From: Pseudoalteromonas sp. A25
Lineage (GTDB): Bacteria > Pseudomonadota > Gammaproteobacteria > Enterobacterales > Alteromonadaceae
Length of the DNA: 64,000 nucleotides
Direction of reading: 5' to 3'
Assembly (NCBI RefSeq): GCF_009176705.1
Contig: NZ_AP021846.1
Coordinates: 1,210,001-1,274,000, forward strand
Below are positions 35,019 through 43,803 of this stretch, in pieces. The translations under genes were made by a program, and so were the position numbers. The notes beneath the pieces are model-generated. The model worked only from the letters and a program-made list of their open reading frames with translations, made no database searches and was not told where the DNA came from. Positions within the stretch are counted from its first letter, which is position 1; each line of letters starts with the position of its first letter.

Positions 35019-35690
35019 ATGAGCAAACAAAATTGGCAACAAATCTATAGCAGAGGAGAGCAACTAAATCTTTATCCGTATGATTTTATTGTGTCTAACT
35101 TTTTCTATATTCGATCTTCTCTTTCTTCTGACCAACAATTAAGTGTTCTTGATTTAGGATGTGGAGGAGGAAACCATAGTTTATTTTGCGCTGAAAACGG
35201 TGCGAAAGTGTTGGCTGCAGACTATTCACGAGCCGCATTAGATGTGGTTAATACGCGAGCTAAAGAAAGGCACTTAGATGGTTTAATTACTACTGCTCAA
35301 GTGGATTTTGATGATTTTACTCTACCCGATATGAAGTTTGATCTAGTTATTGATAGGTTAAGTGTGACGAATATTTCAGGGGGACATGCTCGCTTGCTCT
35401 ATCAAAAGTTGCATGGCTACTTGAACGAGGGAGCAATTGTTTTAAGCTGCATGTTTTCAAAGGGTCATACTCATAAGGATTTTGGATACTATGACGAAGA
35501 AAAAGACATTTGGCTTGGTTTTAGTGATGGGATATTTGAGCCATTACTAGCTGCAAACTTTTATGACCGAGAAGCAATAGAGCAGATTTTTTCTGGCTAC
35601 AAGCTAAAGAGTTTGAAATTGGAGTCCGATAAAGAGTTAGTTGCAGATAAAGGGTGTATGGAAGTATGGAAAATCGTAGCTCAAAAGTAG
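35019..35690 (+). CDS. Class I SAM-dependent methyltransferase
   Basis: The protein has 223 residues. Motif I is VLDLGCGGGNHSLFCAENGA, followed by LAADYSRAALDVV and the acidic motif DLVIDRLSVTNI. The substrate is not evident. With the oxidoreductase and FemAB-like genes it forms a three-gene overlapping unit next to maf, so a role in decorating the flagellin glycan is plausible. The next gene starts inside it, overlapping by 25 bp. Confidence 0.8.
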   Translation: MSKQNWQQIYSRGEQLNLYPYDFIVSNFFYIRSSLSSDQQLSVLDLGCGGGNHSLFCAENGAKVLAADYSRAALDVVNTRAKERHLDGLITTAQVDFDDFTLPDMKFDLVIDRLSVTNISGGHARLLYQKLHGYLNEGAIVLSCMFSKGHTHKDFGYYDEEKDIWLGFSDGIFEPLLAANFYDREAIEQIFSGYKLKSLKLESDKELVADKGCMEVWKIVAQK

Positions 35691-37018
35691 CTCAATATGA
35701 TGCGTTGGTTGTTGGAGGTGGCTTTAAGGGAATGATGGCGGCCTATGGTTTGAGCAAACAAGGAAAATCTGTTGCAATAGTTGAAGCTACTAGCGAATTA
35801 GGTGGCTTTTTATCACCATTGGTTTGGAAAGGTGCTGAGTTAGACAAGGGCCCTCAGTTATTAAATGGTATAACTGAGCCCCAAAAAACTGTGCTGGATG
35901 ATATTATGTCTGGCTATGAACCGCTTAGTGAGGTTGAATCATCTTATGCGAGTTATTGGAATGAGAAGTTGACAGAAGGGTTCGCTATTCCCGATTACAG
36001 AGCGTTGCCAGTTGCGCAGAAGTCTCTGGTGCTGTATGAATCTCTGCACCAACAATCGCAAAGTGATAAACAGTTCGAAACGATTTCTGAAGAATTTTTA
36101 GAGCATAGTCCACATAGTCTAGAGTTTTTTCAGAATTGGTGTCGTAAGTTTTTAAATACAGACGCTAGTGAGTTATCACCTATTAATAAAAGCTTTGTTA
36201 CATTTTTTGGTCGTAAACTGCTTTTAGATAATGAATTGAGCCTTGAACTTAAAACGATGCCTTTATTAGATAATGTGCTCGCCGCTGAAAAAATAAGTGC
36301 TAATTTTCAAACTCACAATTTATACCCAAAGGGCCGGCATCTCGGTTATTTTCGTGAAGCGTTTGTCTCAAAATTATCTGACTTAGGTGTGAAGTCGTTA
36401 CTTAATAGTAGGCTTGTTAAGGTTAAGAATACTGAGGTGGGACTAAATGCAACTATTGAAGGCGAACAGGGAAGCGTTGAGCTTGAGGTAGACAATGTTT
36501 TCTTTACTGGCACAATTGAATCAACAGAAGAGTTATTACTCGGTACTAATGCGCTGGCTAAGTGCATTAAACCTGTTTCTCAGGTTTTTTATTATGCCGA
36601 GTTAAAACAGCATCAAGATCTGCCCTTCTATACAATGAATTATAGTGATGACTCCATAGCACGTGTTACCTATTTTAGCGGCTACACTGCAGATAGCGAA
36701 AACGGCAACCCGATTATCTGTGTAGAAGTCCCCGCCAGTAAAGACTCTTCGATTTGGCTTGACCCAGACACACACTTTACTCAAGTTAAGAAAGAGCTCT
36801 TAGCTATGGGAATCGGAATGGTTGTAGATTATAAAGCCTTTAAAGTGCCAAGTACGTATCGTTTGGTGCTAAAGGGGTACGAAGATGTGTTAGCTAACAT
36901 GCAAGAAAAAGTATTGGCGCAATATGGTTCTCGCGTCACAATTCTAACGCCACATTTACTAACGAGAGCATCAATCATGAGTGATTTGTCTGCGGCAGGA
37001 GTATTGCAGATTGATTAG
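35666..37018 (+). CDS. FAD/NAD(P)-binding oxidoreductase (amine-oxidase-like fold)
   Basis: The protein has 450 residues from ATG 35666, chosen over GTG 35654. The N-terminal dinucleotide motif is ALVVGGGFKGMMAAYGLSKQ with an acidic end of strand two (VAIVEATSELGG), as in protoporphyrinogen-oxidase and UDP-galactopyranose-mutase-like flavoproteins. The rest is divergent, and the substrate is unknown. It overlaps the methyltransferase by 25 bp and the next gene by 8 bp, implying translational coupling. Confidence 0.7.
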   Translation: MENRSSKVAQYDALVVGGGFKGMMAAYGLSKQGKSVAIVEATSELGGFLSPLVWKGAELDKGPQLLNGITEPQKTVLDDIMSGYEPLSEVESSYASYWNEKLTEGFAIPDYRALPVAQKSLVLYESLHQQSQSDKQFETISEEFLEHSPHSLEFFQNWCRKFLNTDASELSPINKSFVTFFGRKLLLDNELSLELKTMPLLDNVLAAEKISANFQTHNLYPKGRHLGYFREAFVSKLSDLGVKSLLNSRLVKVKNTEVGLNATIEGEQGSVELEVDNVFFTGTIESTEELLLGTNALAKCIKPVSQVFYYAELKQHQDLPFYTMNYSDDSIARVTYFSGYTADSENGNPIICVEVPASKDSSIWLDPDTHFTQVKKELLAMGIGMVVDYKAFKVPSTYRLVLKGYEDVLANMQEKVLAQYGSRVTILTPHLLTRASIMSDLSAAGVLQID

Positions 37019-37979
37019 TGATCTTAAGCTTGTTTTATGTGATAGCGTGTCAATGTGGGAAGAGTTGTTGACGAACTCACCACAAGGGACGAGATATGCA
37101 TCACCTGCAGTGATAAATGCACTAGGCTGTGAGGTAGACAACTGGCTAGTATTGAACAAAAACCAAATAGTTGCAGGTGTACCAGTGATCACTTCAAATA
37201 GAGCCTCTCACGGGCTACCTATGCATTCTTATTATATTGGTTTGATGTATCACAAAGATATTTACAAGGGTAAAGAGAATAGAAAAACTGAATGTGAAAT
37301 CGCAATCAGTGAATTCGTTATGGATGAGCTGTCAAAAGTATATGATTGTGTAGAATTTAGCTTACACCATAGTATTAGCGATGTAAGAGGGTTTGATTGG
37401 TTTAATTACCACTCTCCTGAAAATGGTCGCGCTAAGATTTCGCCGCAGTACACAGCCATTTCAAATCTCCAGCCGCTTTCTGATATAAGAGCGCAAGCAC
37501 GCAGTTCTCGTCGTCGAGAAGAGGGGTATGCTAAAACACGTGAAGGCCTTCATTTCTTCATGAATGGTACAGCAGAAGAGTTAGTTGAACTATATAGACA
37601 AACTTTTGTGCGCCAGTCTCTAGAAGTCAGTGAAAGCGAGTTACAAGTAACAATGCAGTTTGCTTCATATCTCTTGTCGCAACAACTCGGTGAAATTGCT
37701 GTAGTACGAGATGGTGCGGGGGCAGCCCAAGCTGCAGGGCTGCTATTTTATGACCTGTCAGGATTTGTTCATATACCAGTAGTTGGTACGCTAGAGACAA
37801 AGTATGGTGGTACATTGTTATACTTTCAAATGATGGAATATGCTGCAAATAAAGGCTTTGAGTACATGGATTTTAATGGCGCAAACTCACCTAGCCGAGG
37901 CTATTTCAAGCATAGCGTGGGTGCGAAAGCGCAGCTGTTCTTTCATGTAAGTTGGCAAAAGCCTGTAAACTCAAATTAG
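37011..37979 (+). CDS. FemAB/GNAT-like acyltransferase
   Basis: The protein has 322 residues from TTG 37011, which has AGGAG at 36997-37001 nine bases before it; a GTG at 36981 is also open. The C-terminal half holds FVHIPVVGTLETKYGGTLLY, then YMDFNGANSPSRGYFKHSVG, the pattern of FemAB/acetyltransf_6 domains that move acyl or aminoacyl groups. The acceptor is unknown. It ends 4 bp into the convergent DUF4910 gene and closes the three-gene plus-strand unit. Confidence 0.65.
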   Translation: MISDLKLVLCDSVSMWEELLTNSPQGTRYASPAVINALGCEVDNWLVLNKNQIVAGVPVITSNRASHGLPMHSYYIGLMYHKDIYKGKENRKTECEIAISEFVMDELSKVYDCVEFSLHHSISDVRGFDWFNYHSPENGRAKISPQYTAISNLQPLSDIRAQARSSRRREEGYAKTREGLHFFMNGTAEELVELYRQTFVRQSLEVSESELQVTMQFASYLLSQQLGEIAVVRDGAGAAQAAGLLFYDLSGFVHIPVVGTLETKYGGTLLYFQMMEYAANKGFEYMDFNGANSPSRGYFKHSVGAKAQLFFHVSWQKPVNSN

Positions 37980-39256
37980 TTAGCTTTAATGAGCAGCCCT
38001 TCTTGTTTGAGATTAGCAATAATGTCATAAAGGTCCCAAATTGGGACCTGAATTTTTTGGGCAATCTCTAGTGTCGATAATGAGCCATCACAATAACTGA
38101 TGAAGTTCATCATATTGCTGACTATTTGATTACTTTGTTTGGTACTTAAATTAGGATACAGACCGCGTTTACCCAATTGTGGTTCACACATCACTGTTAA
38201 TTTAAGTACTTCATTGTGTTCAATGATTTCTAGACATTTTCTAATCGCTTCATAGCCGCCTTCTAGACCTTTTGGGGTAACCAAAGTTAAATCATCTAAA
38301 GACGTATGATATTCTGGGTAGCGGTTATATTTAGTTCGCATGATACTGGCGATGGGTAGGTCAATTCCTGGTGCACAATACCTGCGTTCGTCACTACCAC
38401 TCTCAAAAAATGGGTATGTTTTGTAGTTGGGAGCAATGTGTCCAAGAACATGTCGCGCAATCATGTCGGAGAGGGTGTTTTCAGCTCGGGAAGGGATATA
38501 TGAATAATCTCGCTCGTCCCCCACGCATGTTACGTTATAGCCTGCAAAAACTCGCTGCTTCATGGTATCAGCATGTTGACTTAGGTAAGTTAACGAACCT
38601 ATGGTTTCAGGAATGAAAATAATGCGGTAGCTATAATTTAAATTTTCTTGACTTAATAACCACTTGGCTAAAAAAGTGGTTACGGTGGGTCCGGAAAGTT
38701 CATTATTAGCTAAAGAGGGGTGACACACATAGGTAGACAAAAAGACCTCTTTTTCAGACTTCCCTGGGATCAAAAGCTCTGCGTAAGTTAGATGACCCTC
38801 TTTTAACTCTGAATCAATAACAACGTGATACTCGCCATCAATTAGCTGCTCAAACTGTGAGTGGGTCAAGCAAAACCCCCAATGGGGTGAGTAGTATGAA
38901 GTGATATAAGGAATTGCATTAGGTTGATCTGGCAAAGTGTATAAATGTTTTTTCAACTCGCTCAAGGGTAGCTTTTGATCTATAGGTATCGAATAGCCAA
39001 CAACATGTAAGTTACTGACTTTAAAATCTATAATTTTTTTTCCATTTGGGTCAATAACATACGCATCTTTAATATTCCACTCTTTTGGTACAGTCCAGTC
39101 GAAACACTGTGTACCTGTTGGTACTTCAAAGGTCTGAAGTTGCGGTAAATGCTGTTTGATAATCTTTAGTGTTTGTCGCACCCCATTACCAGTTATGCTG
39201 CGGCAGATTGGCCACAACTCGCTAGCTAAATTATGAATTTCTCTTCCGATCGTCAT
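37976..39256 (-). CDS. DUF4910-type protein with aminopeptidase-like fold
   Basis: The protein has 426 residues. It contains ASELWPICRSITGNGVRQTL, TYVCHPSLANNELSGPTV, FFESGSDERRYCAPGIDLP and EYHTSLDDL. The His, Asp/Glu and His positions look like the metal site of M28 peptidases. The C-terminal 70 residues look like a winged helix (LSTLEIAQKIQVPIWDLYDI). Members occur in surface-glycan and nonulosonate clusters, but I know of no established reaction. It starts 1 bp after the pseI stop, so the two are probably co-transcribed. Confidence 0.75.
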   Translation of the reverse strand: MTIGREIHNLASELWPICRSITGNGVRQTLKIIKQHLPQLQTFEVPTGTQCFDWTVPKEWNIKDAYVIDPNGKKIIDFKVSNLHVVGYSIPIDQKLPLSELKKHLYTLPDQPNAIPYITSYYSPHWGFCLTHSQFEQLIDGEYHVVIDSELKEGHLTYAELLIPGKSEKEVFLSTYVCHPSLANNELSGPTVTTFLAKWLLSQENLNYSYRIIFIPETIGSLTYLSQHADTMKQRVFAGYNVTCVGDERDYSYIPSRAENTLSDMIARHVLGHIAPNYKTYPFFESGSDERRYCAPGIDLPIASIMRTKYNRYPEYHTSLDDLTLVTPKGLEGGYEAIRKCLEIIEHNEVLKLTVMCEPQLGKRGLYPNLSTKQSNQIVSNMMNFISYCDGSLSTLEIAQKIQVPIWDLYDIIANLKQEGLLIKAN

Positions 39257-39257
39257 T

Positions 39258-40331
39258 TTAATTGCCTTTTTTTGTCTTCGAGTTCTCGCATAGCTCCCAA
39301 CTCATAGGGGTACCAGCACTAATATTCTCAGCAGCCAGCTTTCCTAGTAGATGTTTATAGTGCTTGGGTGGCAGTCCAAACCCTGGGCGTATGCGTCGAA
39401 TATTGTTTTCACTGAATACCTCTCCTTTTTTTATATCTTTGACAACATAAATCGAGCGTCTGAACTGGAGGTTAGCTGATTCAGCATCTTTAAGTTCATA
39501 ATTGGCTTGCCCTAGCGCTTGCCAAGCGGACTTGGTTGTCTCACATAAATCTTTCAGTTCGTTTGGTTCTAAAGAAAATGCAGCATCGGGGCCGCCATCA
39601 GAGCGCTTTAACGTAAAGTGTTTTTCTATCACAACAGCGCCAAGTGCCGTTGCAACCGATGCAGCCGTAGTACCTAGCGTATGGTCAGATAATCCTACCA
39701 GCAAATCAAAGTCGTTTTGTAACTGCTGTATTGTTCTTAAATTTGATTGGGCAATTGGCGTTGGATAGCCACTTATACAGTGAAGAATAATGATATTTTG
39801 GTTGCCGTGTTGCTTTGCTACGTCGATAGCGCTGGCGATATCTTCGTAGTTTGCCATGCCGGTAGACATGATCAGAGGCTTTTTAGTCTTCGCGACTTTT
39901 GCAATTAGAGGGTGATCAACCAGTTCAAAAGAGGCGATTTTATATGCTGGGGCATTGAGAGATTCAAGTAAGTCAACCGCACTCTCGTCAAATGGAGAGC
40001 TAAATAAGGTGATCCCAATAGCTTTAGCATAGTCAAACAACGTTTTATGCCACTCCCAAGGAGTATGTGCCCACTCATAAAGTTGATATAGGTTTTTTCC
40101 ATCCCAAAGGCCACCTTCGATGCGAAAATCAGGTTTATCGCAATCTATTGTCATGGTATCGGCTGTGTATGTTTGCATTTTGACCGCATGTGCACCGGAG
40201 TCTTTTGCAACTTGAATTAACTGCTTGGCGCGGTTGATATCACCGTTATGGTTTCCTGATATTTCGGCAATAATGTAAGGCTCGGTGGCATTACTTATGC
40301 ATATGTTATCTATCGTGATGTCTTTGGGCAT
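39258..40331 (-). CDS. pseI: Pseudaminic acid synthase PseI (NeuB family)
   Basis: The protein has 357 residues from ATG 40331; an upstream TTG at 40355 would add eight. The TIM-barrel part opens with PYIIAEISGNHNGDINRAKQ and includes KMQTYTADTMT, FSSPFDESAVDLLES and IASFELVDHPLI. The C-terminal 60 residues are the SAF antifreeze-like domain (YVVKDIKKGEVFSENNIR). The enzyme condenses a 6-deoxy-diacetamido hexose with phosphoenolpyruvate. The EISGNHN form favours PseI over NeuB or LegI. A sigma54-type site lies 117 bp upstream. Confidence 0.88.
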   Translation of the reverse strand: MPKDITIDNICISNATEPYIIAEISGNHNGDINRAKQLIQVAKDSGAHAVKMQTYTADTMTIDCDKPDFRIEGGLWDGKNLYQLYEWAHTPWEWHKTLFDYAKAIGITLFSSPFDESAVDLLESLNAPAYKIASFELVDHPLIAKVAKTKKPLIMSTGMANYEDIASAIDVAKQHGNQNIIILHCISGYPTPIAQSNLRTIQQLQNDFDLLVGLSDHTLGTTAASVATALGAVVIEKHFTLKRSDGGPDAAFSLEPNELKDLCETTKSAWQALGQANYELKDAESANLQFRRSIYVVKDIKKGEVFSENNIRRIRPGFGLPPKHYKHLLGKLAAENISAGTPMSWELCENSKTKKGN

Positions 40332-40447
40332 AGTACTTAAATATTCTAAATTCAATCTGTTAAAGTGTATCTTACTTTTTGATTAGATTCATTTTTTGAA
40401 GCATGTTTAGGTATGATAAAAGCGTTGGTTTATTAACTTTTTATCCA

Positions 40448-40464
40448 CGCAAGCTGTTTGCCAG
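40448..40464 (-). promoter_or_regulatory. sigma54 promoter for pseI
   Basis: On the minus strand CTGGCAAACAGCTTGCG: GG, 10 bp, GC, with TGGCA and TTGC both intact. It would drive pseI and the DUF4910 gene. Confidence 0.65.
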
Positions 40465-40546
40465 TTTTATAAAAACGCTATATGCTAGACGGTAACATAT
40501 TATTTTTATAGTAATTTTAGACCCAAAATTAATAATAGGGTGCTTA

Positions 40547-40557
40547 GTTACAGTAAC
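40547..40557 (+). other. GTTACAGTAAC near-palindrome upstream of the 40595 gene
   Basis: The ten bases GTTACAGTAA recur at 34981-34990, before the methyltransferase gene, and GTTACAG occurs again at 35011-35017. It might be a shared operator, but three occurrences in AT-rich DNA are weak evidence. Confidence 0.25.
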
Positions 40558-40594
40558 AGCCATTAAGGCTAACTATTTTGATAAGTTGAATACT

Positions 40595-41005
40595 ATGACG
40601 CAAATACAACAGCTTAACCAATTAATGTCAGACTCGGTTCAAGATGCCATTACTTACATTGAAAATGTGAGTGAGCAAAAAGTTGAGCTTAATGTTGAAG
40701 GTTTAAAACAACTTGATTTGACACTAGACGAGCTTGCCAAAGAGCACCAGCAAAGCGCTTTAGACAATAAAACTTTGTTCACTGTTAGCACCATGTTTGG
40801 TGCATTCATCGGTGAGTTGTTTAAAGGTCAACGAGGTGGTGAATGGTTTTTGGATGATTCAGACCCGGCGGCACCTTTTATTGTCCTTAACTATGCGGGC
40901 AAGTCATATCCGTTCGCTTCAGTGTGTTTTGAGAAAATTGTAAATAATGCTGATATCAGCGTTTGCAAATATTTTGAATTAGCGCTTGAAAATAAAAGTA
41001 AGTAA
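40595..41005 (+). CDS. Small protein of unknown function within the glycosylation island
   Basis: The protein has 136 residues from ATG 40595 (TTG at 40586 is also in frame). I do not recognise the family. The first half is helical and acidic (LMSDSVQDAITYIENVSEQK); the second is a strand-rich segment (RGGEWFLDDSDPAAPFIVLN, YAGKSYPFASVCFEKI). There is no signal peptide or membrane segment, so it should be cytoplasmic. It is the only plus-strand gene between pseI and pseG-H, and its stop abuts the pseG-H stop. Confidence 0.65.
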   Translation: MTQIQQLNQLMSDSVQDAITYIENVSEQKVELNVEGLKQLDLTLDELAKEHQQSALDNKTLFTVSTMFGAFIGELFKGQRGGEWFLDDSDPAAPFIVLNYAGKSYPFASVCFEKIVNNADISVCKYFELALENKSK

Positions 41006-42523
41006 TTACTCGTTTTCTAAAATAAAAAGGTCTTTTGCTACTTTTTTAAATCCTGCCTTTGAAAATAATGCTTGAGACGCATGGTTGTCTGGGTGTACGG
41101 TCGCCAAAATAGGTCGTGTTTTAAATTGTGGCTCGATAGCAGCAATAGCCTTTGCTGCTATGCCTCTACCTTGCTGCGTTGGGCAAGTGAGGATGGATAT
41201 TTCGTACTGCGTTTGCTGAAGGTCAAGTCTTAACATACCAACTGGTTTTTCACATTCCTCTGACCAACGTTCTGTAATAATAAATAGATGCCTATCTGAG
41301 TTTTTCATTACAGTGTCAAACCAAGCACTGTGTTCAGCATAAGTGATTTGATGGTTGGTTCTAGCATATTGTCTAACGCTTTTTTGGGACTGCCATTTAA
41401 ACAATAGCGCTTTGTCTGCCATTGTTGCAGGACGCAGATATATGCTAGATAGGTTTAATGCTGTGACCGCTCTTTTCACCCCATTACCATCGCAGCACAT
41501 AGCTGACTGCTTACACATAGCTCGGTAGGTGTCGGGTGAGTTGATAAGGGAGTTCAGAGCATTTTTGATGTCTAATCCAGTACTTGAAGATACTCGACCT
41601 AAGTTGACCACAGCGCCACGATCTGCAAGTTTTTTTAATACAAGCGATTGATTGTCTGCCAGTTCAATAGCCAGCGTAGGTAGCCCTTGACTACAGCGCT
41701 CCCAAGCCGAAGAGCCACTGGCTCCGATGGCAATATCTGCTGTATACATTAACTCGGCCATGTTATTTGCATCAGCATGCACTGTAAGCCAAGAATATTG
41801 ATGTTGCAGTTGGTAATATTGTGCAATCGCTCTACTGTTGTTAGAAACCACTAAAGATACCTTGAGTGGTTCAGGGCGCATTTGATTTATATCTATTACT
41901 GCATCTATCGCTTGTAAATTCAATTCAACAGCGTCAGAGCCACCGAGTGCAATAAGTACACTTTCTATTTGCTGTGTTGTTTTGCGCTTAGCGAGGGCTT
42001 TATTGCGCCATTGGGCAAATTCTTCGCGCAGCAACATAAATGGTTGACCAACGAGTAATGTGCACTTCGCTGGTACAAGCTTGGTATAGCGTTTATCGCT
42101 TGCATCGAGTGTTTGATCGAGTAAGAAATCGCATTGATGGGGGCGGTCAGCTAGGTCGTCAATAACTAAAATCTTTTCACAGGTTTTTTGGATTGCGCAG
42201 CTATACCAAGGTGTACTGATACGATAACTGTCTACAATCAACAAATGCACGTGTTGTTCTAACGCTTGAGCTGTTTTGGTTGAATCGTTACTTAACCAAT
42301 CCTCCTCATCATCGGGGTGAGGAATTGTCGTCAGCGCAAATTCGTATTCGCTAAGCTTGGCTATGTAAGTATCATTAATAGTCGCGCAGATAAAATGAAT
42401 TTGATGGTCAATATCAGCTTTTGTTAAATCATTTTTTACGCCTATAGCCAAGGCTAAGCAACGCATAAAATGACCGGCTCCAATTGTTGCGTCTACATCA
42501 ACTCTAATTGCTATATTAAACAT
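41006..42523 (-). CDS. pseG: PseG-PseH fusion: UDP-sugar hydrolase plus N-acetyltransferase
   Basis: The protein has 505 residues. Residues 1 to about 355 are PseG, a GT-B-like hydrolase that releases UDP (IRVDVDATIGAGHFMRCLAL with the catalytic-type His in GAGH; ALGGSDAVELN; IGASGSSAWERCSQGLPTLA). Residues about 360-505 are a GNAT domain (IYLRPATMADKALLFKWQSQ; CPTQQGRGIAAKAIAAI), matching PseH, which N-acetylates the C4 amine. The fusion joins consecutive steps 3 and 4 of the pathway. Its start abuts the aminotransferase stop. Confidence 0.88.
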   Translation of the reverse strand: MFNIAIRVDVDATIGAGHFMRCLALAIGVKNDLTKADIDHQIHFICATINDTYIAKLSEYEFALTTIPHPDDEEDWLSNDSTKTAQALEQHVHLLIVDSYRISTPWYSCAIQKTCEKILVIDDLADRPHQCDFLLDQTLDASDKRYTKLVPAKCTLLVGQPFMLLREEFAQWRNKALAKRKTTQQIESVLIALGGSDAVELNLQAIDAVIDINQMRPEPLKVSLVVSNNSRAIAQYYQLQHQYSWLTVHADANNMAELMYTADIAIGASGSSAWERCSQGLPTLAIELADNQSLVLKKLADRGAVVNLGRVSSSTGLDIKNALNSLINSPDTYRAMCKQSAMCCDGNGVKRAVTALNLSSIYLRPATMADKALLFKWQSQKSVRQYARTNHQITYAEHSAWFDTVMKNSDRHLFIITERWSEECEKPVGMLRLDLQQTQYEISILTCPTQQGRGIAAKAIAAIEPQFKTRPILATVHPDNHASQALFSKAGFKKVAKDLFILENE

Positions 42524-43803
42524 TACCTAACCTTAAATACGCTCTGTAAAAGCTCTCCATCAAAGTGCTTTTGGAAACTGTGCGTTTCTACACAGTTGAG
42601 CAGAGCAGGAATGACTTCCTCATATGCACTTAGCAGGGCTTGGATATGGTGCGCCTTATGCGCAAAGCTTAAGTTATGACTGGCATTAACTAATATGCCC
42701 CGTTTAGCCATCTCTTGAATAAATAATGAGCGCAGTTGCAGTGCGCTGTAGCCACTGTACTCATGGATGTGAATAAACGACCAGCTCGGGTGACCAGATA
42801 CACTGAACAATGCTTGTGCACCAAATTGTTGTATTAACTCAGTTAAGCCATTGATAAGTAATGTACCCATGTGCTCGATGTGTGCAATGACTTGATGTTG
42901 TTCAATTTTATTAATGGTAGCGAGGGTAGCAGCCAAAGACATCGCTTCTCCGGCAAAGGTACCTGAGAAGAATATATCGTTCATCAGTGCCATTATCTCG
43001 GCCTTACCACACACCACAGAAATCGGGTAGCCATTGGCAAGCCCTTTACCAAAAGTTGCCAAATGTGGTGTTACGCCAAACAAGGTTTGGGCGCCACCAA
43101 TGTGAAAACGAAAACCGGTAATAGTTTCATCAAAAATGAGTACCGCACCATATTGCTCACACAGTTCTTTGACTTGTTGCAAGTAACCGGCTTTCGGGGC
43201 GGTTACATTCATTGGCTCCATAATTACCGCTGCGACAGCATGTTGCTGTAACACAGTTTCAAGGGAGTCTAGGTCGTTGTATTGAAACGGATGGGTGAGT
43301 TCTTGCGTTGATTTTGGCACACCTAAATTTCGAGAGGTACTGCCGATGTACCAATCTTGCCAGCCGTGATAGCCGCACACTGCGATATGCTCTTTAGCGG
43401 TGTAAGCTCGCGCTAACCGTATCGCAGCTGATGTGGCATCGCTGCCGTTTTTGGCAAAGCGAACTTGCTCTGCACATGGGATGAGCTCACAGATTTTTTC
43501 TGCGACTTCTGCTTCTATTGGATGAGATAAAGAGAATGAAACACCTGATTGCATTTGTGCTAATACGGCTTTGTCAATGTCTTGATCGCAGTAGCCGATA
43601 GAAATAGCCAATAGCCCATTTACAAAGTCAATATACTCATTGCCATCTACATCGGTGACATAGCAACCATTACCTTTAGTTAAAAATAATGGCGCTGCGC
43701 CTTTTGGGAAAGCCATTTGGCTTTTACTAAAAGTTTGTGCGCCCAGAGGAATATATTGTTGAGCGTTTTCTAAGTGTTGTTTGGATTGTTGGTAGCGGCT
43801 CAT
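42523..43803 (-). CDS. Class III aminotransferase (glutamate-1-semialdehyde-aminotransferase-like)
   Basis: The protein has 426 residues with the PLP-site pattern of class III enzymes: KNGSDATSAAIRLARAYT, GYHGWQDW, Asp225 in LIFDETITGFR, and Lys253 in ATFGKGLANGYP as the Schiff-base residue. It is not HemL, given the sugar-cluster context and divergent ends. It would move an amino group onto a keto or aldehyde intermediate, but the canonical Pse pathway needs only PseC. It overlaps the cytidylyltransferase gene by 4 bp. Confidence 0.82.
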   Translation of the reverse strand: MSRYQQSKQHLENAQQYIPLGAQTFSKSQMAFPKGAAPLFLTKGNGCYVTDVDGNEYIDFVNGLLAISIGYCDQDIDKAVLAQMQSGVSFSLSHPIEAEVAEKICELIPCAEQVRFAKNGSDATSAAIRLARAYTAKEHIAVCGYHGWQDWYIGSTSRNLGVPKSTQELTHPFQYNDLDSLETVLQQHAVAAVIMEPMNVTAPKAGYLQQVKELCEQYGAVLIFDETITGFRFHIGGAQTLFGVTPHLATFGKGLANGYPISVVCGKAEIMALMNDIFFSGTFAGEAMSLAATLATINKIEQHQVIAHIEHMGTLLINGLTELIQQFGAQALFSVSGHPSWSFIHIHEYSGYSALQLRSLFIQEMAKRGILVNASHNLSFAHKAHHIQALLSAYEEVIPALLNCVETHSFQKHFDGELLQSVFKVR

